The position numbers were made by a program, and so were the translations under genes. 24,433 bases of DNA from Candidatus Trichofilum aggregatum. GTDB taxonomy: Bacteria; Chloroflexota; Anaerolineae; Promineifilales; Promineifilaceae. The stretch lies in contig JADJUV010000121.1 in NCBI GenBank assembly GCA_016716885.1, forward strand, positions 1 to 24,433, written 5' to 3'. Below the pieces are notes generated by a model, which saw nothing but the letters and a program-made list of their open reading frames with translations, did no database searches and was not told the origin of the DNA. Below, piece after piece: positions 13,765 through 22,920 of this stretch. Within the stretch, counting starts at the first letter, position 1; every line of letters starts with the position of its first letter.

Positions 13765-15719
13765 ACAACGAAAGCAACAAATTACCGGAAAACACCTGGG
13801 ATTATTTCTGGCTCTTGTGGCCGGAGAAAACAGCCCAGCAAAAACGTCGCTGGCTCATCTTTTTCATCGTGGTGCTGGTGCTCTGGATAACCGGGAGCTT
13901 CGTCGCCTACCAGACGATGGATGGCATCCAGATCATGAAAAACGGCAGTTCCCGCTTACTGGGCGCGGCTTTTGTTGGGGGTTGGGGCTGGGTCTGGTGG
14001 GTGTTGGAGACATTGGGTGCGATTCAAGAGAATGCCCAGGAACCTAGTTTGAGCTGGATTCTCTTCTTCCTGGCTGGGCCGGGGGTGGTAGGGGGCATCG
14101 GTTATCTGCTCTTCCAACCGGGGGACAAAGCCTGGTTTCAGGAACGGCTGAACGAAGCCCGCTCGGCCAGCCAGGGGCGGTTGAAAGCCCAGGAAGCAGC
14201 GGAGAAGTTGGGCATGGAAACAGGTGTGCCCTCAGCCCAGGTGCAGGTGGAAACCCCTAAACCGGCGGTGAAGGTGATCGGCCTCGATTATCACCACGGC
14301 GAAGGGCACATGATGGTCATCGGCCCGACTGGCTGTGGTAAGGGGTTACACCTGACCGAAACCCTGCTCACCTGGCCGGGTGCGGTCTGTGTCATTGACC
14401 CGAAAGCGGAGCAGTTTGTCCGCACCGCTCGTTACCGGCAGAGGCAGTTCAACAGTCCGGTTTATCGTCTGCCGGGTCATCAGGTAGACCTGGCCCGGTT
14501 GTATGGTCAGTTCACCGATGATGATGAGGTGGCCGAGTTACACCATCACTGGATGCGGCCCTGGCAATCGAACAACCCTATCTTTGCTCAGAAATGTCTG
14601 GACCTGTTCAAGGCGGCGTTTATCTATGCCCGACATCATGGCCTGCCCCCCTTGCAGGTGCTCCTGGACGCGGCCGCGAACGACCCCCGCCTGGTTCTGG
14701 CTGACCTGGAAACCGTACCCGAAGCCAAACGGCACGTCCGCATCTTCACCAACGGCACAGCCCCGGCTGATCTGGCCGATGACCGCTTTGCCACCTCAGC
14801 CTATGGCACGTTTACCACCATGCTGAGCAAATACCAGAAACATTTCGCTACCATCGTACCCACCGGAAGTATGAACAACCTGCCTCTGACCTGGGTCGAA
14901 CAGAAAGCGAGTTTATACATCACCTACACCTTGCAGGACTTACACGGGGCTGGTGGTGTGGTAGCGGCTGTCCTGGCCGGACTCATGCGCCAGCAGATGC
15001 GCTCCAACCGGAAAGAACGATTACTCGTTGCCATAGATGAGTTACCAGCTGTGGGGTTGGAGAACATCGGCAACTACCTGGCGACGGTGCGCGGTTATGG
15101 CATCACCCTCTTGCTCTACGCCCAGGCCGTTTCGCAACTGGAGCAAATCTATGGTCGGGATGGTCATCAGGCGATTCTGGCTAACTGCATGGCCCAGGTG
15201 TGGTATCCACCCTCGGAAGTGACCACCGCCCGGCTGATGAGCGAACTGTTCGGCGACACGATGCGGCCGCATTACAGCCAATCATCCTCAACACCGACTT
15301 ACACTGGCAATCCCCCCACCCCAACCACACGGCAACTGGTACAGAACCAGGGCTGGAGCCAGAGTTGGAACCGGGAAGCGGTTTTGAACCACAACGAGAT
15401 GATGAGCCTGGCTAAGGGGCAGGTGCTGGTGCAACTGAAAGCCGACCGGCTCTACCGGCTCATTGCCCAACGGCTGAACCCCATCCCCCGTTTTGCCACC
15501 CTGGAGCATCCACCCAAGACACCGGAGTTCCGCTCGCGGCCGCGAGAATATACGGTGGGTCAAACGCGGCCGCAACCTCAAGCCCCGGCCGCGCCTTTGC
15601 TGCCCGGTGTGCCCGGCAACGCCCAAGACAAAACAGGCGACCCCCCTGTTATCACAAACCCTCTGCCCACTGAGCCGTCACAGGACGATACGGCGGGAAT
15701 CGAACAAGGAATACTTTGA
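13761..15719 (+). CDS. Type IV coupling protein (VirD4/TraG-like ATPase)
   Basis: A 652-residue protein. Two N-terminal transmembrane helices (about residues 30-50 and 97-118) precede the ATPase domain. Walker A is GPTGCGKGLHL (188-198), with the GKG ending typical of VirD4/TraG, followed by TWPGAVCVIDPKAEQF. Walker B is LLVAIDELPAVGLE (about 421-434). YGITLLLYAQAVSQLEQIYG and ILANCMAQVWYPP follow as in the family. The C terminus (after about 590) is Pro/Gln-rich. Coupling proteins pump the relaxase-DNA complex into a type IV secretion channel. No other secretion genes are in the window, so the element may borrow a channel or encode one elsewhere. Overlapping stop and start codons tie it to the relaxase and the DUF4417 gene. 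GCGGCCGC sites occur only in its second half. Confidence 0.88.
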   Translation: MNNESNKLPENTWDYFWLLWPEKTAQQKRRWLIFFIVVLVLWITGSFVAYQTMDGIQIMKNGSSRLLGAAFVGGWGWVWWVLETLGAIQENAQEPSLSWILFFLAGPGVVGGIGYLLFQPGDKAWFQERLNEARSASQGRLKAQEAAEKLGMETGVPSAQVQVETPKPAVKVIGLDYHHGEGHMMVIGPTGCGKGLHLTETLLTWPGAVCVIDPKAEQFVRTARYRQRQFNSPVYRLPGHQVDLARLYGQFTDDDEVAELHHHWMRPWQSNNPIFAQKCLDLFKAAFIYARHHGLPPLQVLLDAAANDPRLVLADLETVPEAKRHVRIFTNGTAPADLADDRFATSAYGTFTTMLSKYQKHFATIVPTGSMNNLPLTWVEQKASLYITYTLQDLHGAGGVVAAVLAGLMRQQMRSNRKERLLVAIDELPAVGLENIGNYLATVRGYGITLLLYAQAVSQLEQIYGRDGHQAILANCMAQVWYPPSEVTTARLMSELFGDTMRPHYSQSSSTPTYTGNPPTPTTRQLVQNQGWSQSWNREAVLNHNEMMSLAKGQVLVQLKADRLYRLIAQRLNPIPRFATLEHPPKTPEFRSRPREYTVGQTRPQPQAPAAPLLPGVPGNAQDKTGDPPVITNPLPTEPSQDDTAGIEQGIL

Positions 15720-16477
15720 TGAGTACCATACAAAAAACACCCACTAAATCATCTGAACCAGGCAGTTTTGATGTCCTTCATGCCCGCCTCATCTTTCCCA
15801 CGACTAACCGCTGGGGTATCCCGGAACTGGCGCATAACATCTTGCCCCAACTCCCCAGCTGCTTAATGCCGTATGGTCAACGCGTGCGTACCAACGAGAT
15901 GCTTGACGATATGGCCATTCACTTCTTCTTGGACGATTACCGCTTTGAACGAGTGTGGAATCGGCCTTTCAAAGCCCTTGCTTCCTTGAAGCGGTACCGG
16001 ATGGTATTAACCCCTGATTTTAGTCTGTACCATAACTGGCCCCTGACCTTGCAATTATGGAACACCTACCGCAGTCGCTGGTGTGGTTGTTTCTGGCAAG
16101 AGCAAGGCCTGACCGTCATTCCTACGGTCAGTTGGGGCACAGAAGAATCGTATCGTTTCTGTTTCACCGGCATCCCCAAGCGTAGTGTCGTGGCCGTGAG
16201 TACGGTGGGGGTGAATTTGCGTCGGCCCGAGATCTATCACCTGTTTATGAGCGGCTACCAGGAGATGGTGCGACGGCTGGAACCGGCTTATGTGTTGAGT
16301 TATGGCGTGTTACCCCCCAGTTGTAGTGAGTCCGTGCCGGTACGAACCTACCCACCTTACTGGACAAGAGTTCATTCGATGCGGCGTGCTGGCCAGACAG
16401 TAGCACGCCACGAGCAACAACGTGAGCGAAGGGCGAGACGGGAGGCCAAGAAGCGGGTGGAGCAACCCGCAGAGTGA
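15719..16477 (+). CDS. DUF4417 family protein
   Basis: A 252-residue protein; the ATG at 15719 overlaps the coupling-protein stop by one base, with AAGGA eight bases upstream, and I prefer it over the TTG three bases earlier. The DUF4417 pattern is clear: HFFLDDYRFERVWNRPF (about 61-77), LTPDFSLYHNWPL, WNTYRSRWCGCFWQEQGL, VIPTVSWG and FCFTGIPKRSVVAVSTVGV. The family is found on plasmids and phages and has no established activity. The C terminus is a highly basic helix (RRERRARREAKKRVE type), which may bind nucleic acid. Its place directly after the coupling protein suggests a part in transfer or establishment, but this is only context. Confidence 0.8.
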   Translation: MSTIQKTPTKSSEPGSFDVLHARLIFPTTNRWGIPELAHNILPQLPSCLMPYGQRVRTNEMLDDMAIHFFLDDYRFERVWNRPFKALASLKRYRMVLTPDFSLYHNWPLTLQLWNTYRSRWCGCFWQEQGLTVIPTVSWGTEESYRFCFTGIPKRSVVAVSTVGVNLRRPEIYHLFMSGYQEMVRRLEPAYVLSYGVLPPSCSESVPVRTYPPYWTRVHSMRRAGQTVARHEQQRERRARREAKKRVEQPAE

Positions 16478-16549
16478 GGCATTGCTGTGATAAGACAGGT
16501 TGAGAAGTGAGGCAAGATTTTGCTGATAGCAAAGTAAAAACAGAGGGCG
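16478..16549. other. Short intergenic gap
   Basis: 72 bp, no terminator or promoter recognised. The next start is preceded only by a weak AGAGGGCG ribosome binding site. Confidence 0.4.
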
Positions 16550-17481
16550 ATGAAGACAACCAACCGACATCTTTCCTTATTAACAGGCTTGCTGGTGGCC
16601 TTCCTGGCCGCGGCCGCGTTCTGGCTGTCGTTCGGCACATTGCGTGACCTGGCCGTGCAACAGGGCATCTCCCCGATGTGGCCTGGCTGTACCCGGCCAT
16701 CATTGATGGAGCGATTATCGTCTTCAGCCTCAGTGTGGTGCAGGTGAGTTTAGCCGGTGAGCGGCCGCGTTATCCGTGGGTGTTGGTCGGTGTGTTTACG
16801 GCGTTAAGCGTCATGCTCAACATCCTGCACGCGGCCGCGACCATCCTGCCCAAACTCATGGCCGCTATCCCGCCGGTGGCTTTGTTCCTCTCCTTTGAGC
16901 TGTTGATGAACCAGATCAAATGGGCCGCGAGAAGGCAGTCATTGGGGCAGACGGTGGCCGAGTTAGAGCAGGTCATTGCCAACCTACAGGCTGAACGGAG
17001 CCGATTGGAAGGGGAGATCGCGGCCGCGACGACCGCCTTGAAGAGCAAAAATGAAGCGTTACGAGCGGTGGGTTTAAGGCTAAGCCAGCGTGAGGAAGCC
17101 ACCCTAACCAGAGAGAACCCCGGCGCGTTACCGGCAGAGCCGAATGCTCAAGATGGTAAGACCCCTGAAACAGATAAAGCCGAGATACAACGCGGCCGCA
17201 CTTCCGGGCCAACGGCTAACGGCCTGGGAACGCCACGAAGTGTACCGCCAGCCACCAAAGACGAAAGTCAGGCGCAACTACTGGCTTACCTATTGACCCA
17301 TCCCCAGGCCAACCATCGGGACATGGCTGAGGTGATGGGTCGAGCCAAAAGCACCATACAACGTTATATCCAGGAACTCCAGGCTCAGGGCACACTGGCC
17401 TGGGGACCTGATGGCTGGCAGGTTATTCAACCCCGACCAACCAGCCAAGAAATCCCTAACACAACCGAAGACAAGGAGTAA
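16550..17481 (+). pseudogene. DUF2637 membrane protein with C-terminal helix-turn-helix, one frameshift
   Basis: Two frames join to give one DUF2637-type protein. The first (from 16550) encodes TM1 and LSFGTLRDLAVQQGISP; the second continues VAWLYPAIIDGAIIVFSLSV, then WVLVGVFTALSVMLNILHAA and a fourth hydrophobic segment. One G is missing near 16676: CCGATGTGG would need to be CCGGATGTGG to keep frame. After the four transmembrane helices come a coiled coil (AELEQVIANLQAERSRLEGE), a disordered linker, and a winged-helix-like domain near 17260-17430 (QLLAYLLTHPQANHRDMAEV, then STIQRYIQELQAQGTL). DUF2637 proteins occur on actinobacterial plasmids and the family is linked to transfer only by context. 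The gene is either inactive or carries a sequencing error. A separate downstream GTG start at 16678 would lack TM1. Confidence 0.7.
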
Positions 17482-17485
17482 AACC

Positions 17486-18097
17486 ATGATGAATCCATTT
17501 TATCGCCCCACCCATAACACCCCTGTTCTATCCAGTGATGAACCCATGCCCCCCTCAGCCTGGACGTTTCTGATGGTCTACCACCTGCTGGTTTACCTGG
17601 CTTACGCGCTGGTCTGGCTTTGGGCCAGGGGGTTTGAACTATTCTGGTTAGGCGCGGCCGCGATCTTTCTTGGCCTGTTTGTGCTTACCAGCCGCTGGCT
17701 TTATCAGATGGTCAACCAGGTGACGAGCCACAAACAAAAAGCCGTGCTGGCCCTGTTGGGCAATGGACTGGTCATACTTTTGGTTATGGCGATGGCTCCC
17801 TGGGTTTTACCCGTTCATTTCCTCTTAGCCTGCGTGGTGAGTATGGGGGTGACGGCTCTGATACATATTCTGGTCACGGTGCACAAGAGCAGGCAACGGC
17901 GGTGGCGCACCATCGGCAGCGTGCAGGAAATTGTTCGGGCCGGGCGGTATCGGTTGGGGGCGTATCAGGTGGAGATTGACCGCCTGCGGGGTGGGTTTAG
18001 TTTGCTCCTGACGAGTGAAGACCAGCAAGCGGAGTACCGGTTTGCCAACCTGCCCACGCTCCGGCTTTATCTGGATGCGGTTCTACCGAGGAGCTAG
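17486..18097 (+). CDS. Four-helix membrane protein, unknown
   Basis: A 203-residue protein with ACAAGGAGTAAAACC before the ATG, five bases after the preceding stop, so in the same operon. Four hydrophobic helices lie at about 26-47, 51-69, 85-105 and 108-132, followed by a basic stretch (HKSRQRRWRTI) and a soluble C-terminal domain (QVEIDRLRGGFSLLLTSEDQ). I recognise no family. It may interact with the DUF2637 protein or the coupling protein at the membrane. The gene ends with an AGCTAGAG element like the one at 5874. Confidence 0.65.
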   Translation: MMNPFYRPTHNTPVLSSDEPMPPSAWTFLMVYHLLVYLAYALVWLWARGFELFWLGAAAIFLGLFVLTSRWLYQMVNQVTSHKQKAVLALLGNGLVILLVMAMAPWVLPVHFLLACVVSMGVTALIHILVTVHKSRQRRWRTIGSVQEIVRAGRYRLGAYQVEIDRLRGGFSLLLTSEDQQAEYRFANLPTLRLYLDAVLPRS

Positions 18098-18120
18098 AGC
18101 GAGAGGATAGAGCTAGAGGA
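18088..18120 (+). repeat. AGCTAGAG-rich element, copy 2
   Basis: GAGGAGCTAGAGCGAGAGGA and the following AGAGCTAGAGG resemble the stretch at 5874-5908, and again include the stop codon (TAG) of the upstream gene. Confidence 0.5.
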
Positions 18121-18159
18121 CGAATCCTGTCCGTTCTCTCGCCGCTTCTCAGGTTTTCA

Positions 18160-18189
18160 TATGGCCCAACGCGGCCGCGTTGGGCCATA
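18160..18189. repeat. Perfect 30-bp palindrome centred on GCGGCCGC
   Basis: The left half TATGGCCCAACGCGG is followed by its exact reverse complement with no spacer. There is no T tract after it, so it is not a classical terminator. It lies in the 191-bp gap before the decayed polymerase-like gene. Confidence 0.85.
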
Positions 18190-18288
18190 GTGATAGGTCA
18201 GAGGAAAGATAATAACGGGATGGAGCGTTGACCACTCCCGTGGTTTGCCGTGATCCAGGTCTTATCTGGAAACGGTAAGGAGTGTGTT

Positions 18289-20472
18289 ATGGGGGGGCGA
18301 GGGGCTAAAAGCAAGGGTGGCGCCAGATTGTTGCCCGCGGCCGCGTTGGCCGATTTACCGTATACCGTAACCAGCTTCGACGATGGGTTAGGCGGCGCAA
18401 CCTACCCCTTCCTGGAGCAAACGCGCCGCGCCTGGCGCATCCTCACCCAACCGGTAGGTGAGACCAGTGACCCCCATCCGGCCCATACCTATGGCCTGGA
18501 CGAGCCAACCCTGCGTTGGGTGAACGGCAGTCAGGTGAATGATTTGTATGTGGACGGCCTGACGACCGAGCAGTTCCTTGAGGCTACGGGATTGGAACTC
18601 AATCTGCACAAAGGGGGTTTTGTCCTGTCCAAACGGTTGAGCCGGGTGATGCGGCCGCATTTCGTCAGTGGCTTCTTTCAACCGGAAGAGGTGAAAGTTG
18701 GTTATCTGGAGCAAACGCCTGAAGAGGCCAAAGTGTGGGACGGGGCGGGACTCATCAGCCGTCAGATGCTGAAGAGAATGTTGCTCTCCGATGACCTCAC
18801 CCCGGCCAAACGGGAGCGGCTGGAAACAGTTTTGTGCATGGGCACAATGATATGCGGCTGGACATCCAGAGCTTGATTAACCTCTACCCATTCTTCACCG
18901 AGGAGCAGTTGTTGGGTTGGTTGAAGGATGAAGGGGCGTTATTTACCCAATCAGTAGAGACGGGCAAGGTCGGGGAAGTGATGGCCCGGATTGACCGGCA
19001 CACGACGCTGGAAGAGGTGCAAAGCTGGCCGCTGAGGGAGTATCTCGCCAGTGGCGGTCAACCGATGTGGTTTGGCAGCCACGTCAAATCCCTGATGAAC
19101 CAGCACCTGAAACGGTTGAATGAATCCACGTTAGGCAAGATGCGCCTGCCTATCCCCGGCGGCCGCCATTATGTGATGCCCGTGGCGGTGGGCGAGCGAG
19201 CAGGGGTTAAGGAGTTAAACGTACCCAAGGGGGCACATCAAGATTGACCCAAAGTATGGCACGGCCTGGGTGAACGATGAAGATTGGCTTGCTTTACCTG
19301 ATTCCCCGAAAGGCACGGGCATTGCAGGCATCCTGGGTGGGGCCGATAACGATGATGCCTTGTGGGTGCATCCGTTTACGGACAAGGATGGGGAGCAGAA
19401 GGTGCTGGCCTGGCGCAGTCCCAACCAGGTGGGTGAGTATGTGGTCTTGCGCCCCACCCCTGATTCCCACACCCTGCCCTGGGCACGGGCCGAAGGCGAT
19501 TCCCTTACCTATCCGCAGGCTGATAGTAGCCAGCTTCCGCCACGCGTTGATTTCACCGCCACCGACTATCTGGGACTGGTTGACCCGGCGACGGCGGGGG
19601 GATTGGGTGAAGGCGAAACGTACAGCGTAGATGTGATGGCGGCCGCGATGGAGCGAGCCATCGCCAACCAGGGGGCATTGGGGATGTACTGCAATTCCTT
19701 GATGCTCAACAAAGCCCTCTTTGGCCGCTTGCCTGATAACCCCCCTGCCCCACTGGAAGACATCATTGACAGTGCCGTGAAGACCGGAGCCGATTTGAGC
19801 CAGGTCGTTTTGTGGAACTATGCGAACTCCTGGGACATCTTAGCCAACAAAACACCTATCCCCGCTATCCTGCATGAACGGTTAAGTGTGGACCGGCGGG
19901 ACAAGGAGAATCGCCCACCCCTACCCCGCTTGAGTCAGGATCATTGGCTGGATAAGTTGGAACAAGGAGTGAAGGAGCATATCCAGGCAATAAACGAGAA
20001 GCGGGAGGAACTGGTGGGGCAAACCCAGCCACCGCCAGCCCTGTTTGAAAACGTTAGCGAGGAAGATGTGCGGTTGGGAGCAGGATTGAACCAGGCGTTC
20101 GCGGCCGCGTTGAACATCCACAAGAAGAAGACGAAACGCCAGTCGCCAGCGGCTAACAGCCAGCCGCTAACGGCCATTGATCATGCCCGGCAGGCCACCG
20201 AAGATTACCTGGCCCACTTTCCACCGCATCGGTGGGGTGGCATTTTGCGTGGGGCGTTGGTGAGTGTTTATCAGCAGGAAGAGAGAGGGTCGGATGCGGC
20301 CGCGTGGTTGGGGGGTGAGAGAGATGAAGCGGGTAAGCGGCAGGCGGGGATTGCCGGGGTGACGGTCGAGGCGTTGCGGGAAGTAAGGTTGTTGGACGAG
20401 GTTATTCCCACGAAAGAGGGGCTAGTGGTCTGGTCTACGAAATGGGAAGAAATGGACGAACCTGAGCCGTAA
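18289..20472 (+). pseudogene. Decayed paralogue of the 845-aa polymerase-like gene
   Basis: It starts at the ATG at 18289 (AAGGAG before it). It aligns with the 845-aa protein over most of its length: LELNLHKGGFVLSKRLSRVM, VWDGAGLIS, LREYLASGG, LGGADNDDALWVHPF, WRSPNQVGEYVVL, LGMYCNSLMLNKALFGRLP and IIDSAVKTGADLS. Three lesions are visible. At about 18829-18850 some 50 residues are missing together with the frame, which removes exactly the segment holding the KG motif. At 19229-19233 a GGGGG run has one G too many; with four, KGHIKIDPKYGTAWVNDEDW reads through. The last 120 residues of the family, including the CxxC pair, are absent after 20472. Divergence from the intact copy is considerable, so the duplication is old or the copies arrived separately. 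Confidence 0.75.
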
Positions 20473-20489
20473 GAAAAGGAAGAAAAAGG

Positions 20490-20723
20490 TTGGAGAGTCC
20501 TATTGTATTCCTCTTGGGCGTACATGAGCTTTATGAAAGAGAGAACAGCATCCGCCTTTCAGATGAAGAACGAGTCGAACTGGTACGGGAAAACACGCGG
20601 AAGCTATATATGGCGATTACACGGGCTGGACAGCGTTTGGTCTTGACGTATGTAGGAGAGCTGCCGCCTCTGTTTCAGAGACTTCTGGGAGGCAACGGCA
20701 GTGAGTTACCGGTAGTCCTTTAG
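20490..20723 (+). pseudogene. C-terminal fragment of a UvrD/PcrA-type helicase
   Basis: The 77-residue frame (TTG start) contains RVELVRENTRKLYMAITRAG followed by QRLVLTYVGELP, the conserved C-terminal motif of superfamily 1 UvrD-like helicases (ExRRLxYVAxTRAxxxLxL). Nothing of the helicase core is present upstream, so this is a remnant. It was probably left by recombination at the end of the decayed polymerase-like gene. Confidence 0.7.
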
Positions 20724-20806
20724 TCTGAAGCTAACCAGAGGGGATGATCGAAGTTAGCAGCTTTGAGGCACTGGCTGATTAACGGCCGTCCCTTACTCTA
20801 AACGGA

Positions 20807-20838
20807 AAAGGCCCTGTATTTCTACAGGGCCTTTTTTT
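20807..20838. terminator. Bidirectional rho-independent terminator
   Basis: AGGCCCTGTA and its complement TACAGGGCCT (4-base loop) are flanked by AAAA on the left and seven T residues on the right. It lies between the helicase remnant and the minus-strand exonuclease gene. Confidence 0.9.
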
Positions 20839-20962
20839 GTTCGGCCCCATAACGAAAGAGGCAGACTTCAGTCCGTCACGCGCCTTTTTCCCATCTTGTA
20901 ACAGGCAATCATTTAATCTCAATCGGGTTCTACATGTCGCACGTCACTACCACCCCTATAGT

Positions 20963-22381
20963 TCACATATCGTTGCCGAACTGATAACGCACGTATTTCT
21001 CCAAATCAGAGAGAATCGCCTGCTGGTTCTTCTCCAGGTTCTCTGCTTGGCGTAGGCGAGCGATGTCGGCCAACGCCTTACCCGGTGTGAGCCGGGCGCG
21101 GCCGCGATAATCGAGGAGCGGCGTTTCTTCGTCCTGGAGTTGCCGCCGGTAAGTGGCATATTCGGGAAGCGGTAGGCCAGATTGAAGTTCCGGCACAAGA
21201 GGCGCACCGCCAGCTCCCTCAGAATCGGATCCTCAAACTGGCTGACCAGGCGCACCTTCTGGGGCAAAGGTGACCGGTGGAATTCACGGCAAAGGGCTTC
21301 TTCTTCCGGTGAAGGGAAGCCGTTGCTGTATAGGGCGGCATCCGCATCAACGGACGGAATCTCCGGATATTGGAAGCTGAGGTGGTGAGCTTCGATGGCC
21401 GTGAGCAGATCGGGGTTCTGCTGCAACCATTTCAGGTTAGCGCGGGTTAGCTCTTGCCGTTCGGGGGTGAGTTTGTGTTGTTTAGGGTCAACGATGAAGG
21501 CTGGTTCACCGGGTTTTTTACTGACTACGCGGGTCGTTTTGGCCAGATTATCGGGTGTGGCTTGGGAGAGCTTGTCGTGATCGAGTCGCAACCAGAGAGT
21601 GCGTTTGGCCTGGGTGGTGGTTTTGCCCAGGTAAAGCAACCGGCACCTGGCAGGCATGGTCGTAGCCAAACTTTCCCTCTACGAGTAAGGCATAGGGGCG
21701 GTTCAGGAAGTGGGGCAGTGTTTGTACCTGATGGGCATGGGCATCTTTATTGAAGTGAACCAGGCAGGCTTGCCAGAAAACCTGCTCTTTGTAAAGGCGA
21801 CGAGCCAGTTCAACGGTAGCGGCTACGTCCACCAGGGCATCGTGCGCCTGACCGTCACTTAAGCCATTGGCCTGGTTCAAGAATTCAAGTTTCAAGGTAG
21901 CCCGTTCGTTGCGCTGCGGCCAGACCAGGAGTGGGCTTTCCTGCAGCCAGTAGAGCACGGTAATGGGGAAGAGGTCGAGCCGTTTGCAACCATCGAGCCA
22001 TTGATGGGTGTAGGCAGGCCGCAAGTTGCGGTAAAAGGCGAAGCGTAGGAACTGATCATCAAAGCTCAGGGAGTTGTAACCCAGGTTTATGGTGCCCCGC
22101 TGATTGACCAGGGCATGAATCTGGCGGATGGCTTCATATTCACTCGCGCCTTCCATAGCGCGCAAGGTGGACACGCCCGTGACTAGTAAAGCGCCAGGAG
22201 AGGGAATCACATCGGGGCGGAGCCTGACCCTGATTTCATGGCGTTCCAGTTCATTGAAGGCGGTATCGGTGCGGATGGCGGCAAATTGCAAGATTTGATC
22301 AAAGGCAGGGTTTAAACCGGTGGTTTCTAGATCGTAGAATAGATAGGTGGGTGATGTGTGCATCTTGGTTTGGTGGAGCAT
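20963..22381 (-). pseudogene. sbcB: Exonuclease I, two frameshifts
   Basis: Read from 22381 downward, the first frame gives the DEDD exonuclease domain of ExoI: FYDLETTGLNP (D and E), GYNSLSFDDQFLRFAFYRN (D), and the final AHDALVDVAATVELARRL (H and D). The SH3-like and C-terminal parts continue in other frames: RLLYLGKTTTQAKRTLWLRL after a shift near 21655, then EYATYRRQLQDEETPLLDY after a shift at a GGG run near 21165, ending at 20963. The joined protein would be about 470 residues, the normal length of SbcB. ExoI digests single-stranded DNA 3' to 5' and acts in recombination and mismatch repair. The N-terminal nuclease domain alone could still be made (277 residues), but it lacks the parts that clamp single-stranded DNA. 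Confidence 0.85.
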
Positions 22382-22744
22382 GATCTGCAGTGAGGTCGTT
22401 TATTGGAAATTAAGTCATCAACAACTCTTTTAGATGTCCATTGTACAACATATGTCGGCAGAGGTTCTGTGGCCGTATCCCACTTGAACGTTACAACTTT
22501 ATCCTGTACCCCGGGGCACAAATTCTATCCCTGAGTCAGAACGGCTCCCGGATTGGGAGTCTGCGGCCGCAACGAAAACAGAAGATTGTGGTCGTTCGTG
22601 GCAATGCTGGCTACCGCCCAAAGTCTGACTGGCGCTGGTAAGGCAAATGAGGCGTTGAAGGTATCGTGCGGCCGCGGGGCTGAGTGGGCTGCGAAGCTAC
22701 TAACGACGGATGCGCGATATAGCGCTTAGCGTGGAAGGAGAGTT
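22382..22744. other. Intergenic region, no supported gene
   Basis: A 66-residue plus-strand frame (22441-22641) and a minus-strand frame overlap each other without ribosome binding sites or recognisable motifs. Two GCGGCCGC sites occur (22563, 22668). Confidence 0.45.
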
Positions 22745-22885
22745 GTGATCTTGGGTACACCATTGATAACATTGTTTCTGATTGGGTCGCTGATTATTTT
22801 TGTTGTATTGTCCAGTCAAGCTATAGACGGCATCGAAGGTGACGAGATCCCTCACCCATTAAGTCTGTCGCCTGCCGCAGCTTGA
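22745..22885 (+). CDS. Small single-pass membrane protein, GTG start
   Basis: A 46-residue frame starts at a GTG preceded by GGAAGGAGAGTT, an excellent ribosome binding site at the right distance. Residues about 2-24 are a hydrophobic helix (ILGTPLITLFLIGSLIIFVV), followed by a short acidic and Pro-rich tail (IEGDEIPHPLSLSPAAA). A terminator follows 35 bp downstream. No family is recognised. Its layout parallels the 54-residue protein at 9902. Confidence 0.6.
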   Translation: MILGTPLITLFLIGSLIIFVVLSSQAIDGIEGDEIPHPLSLSPAAA

Positions 22886-22920
22886 AGAGCGACGAATAGC
22901 GCGGCCCCCTACCCTAGCGA

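Larger units (their letters stand above)
1517..22675. repeat. Dispersed octamer palindrome GCGGCCGC, about 37 copies
   Basis: Hand count gives copies starting at 1517, 1615, 1793, 2626, 2825, 5581, 5857, 5937, 6387, 6596, 6967, 7899, 8089, 8469, 8569, 9699, 9842, 14670, 15263, 15536, 15566, 16610, 16761, 16831, 17020, 17192, 17654, 18171, 18337, 18651, 19159, 19639, 20101, 20296, 21098, 22563 and 22668. About half are extended to CGCGGCCGCG. They occur in coding and noncoding DNA, in more than one reading frame. Confidence 0.9.

Noticed and set aside
22441..22641. 66-aa frame as a gene
   Set aside because: No ribosome binding site and no recognisable sequence; composition looks noncoding.
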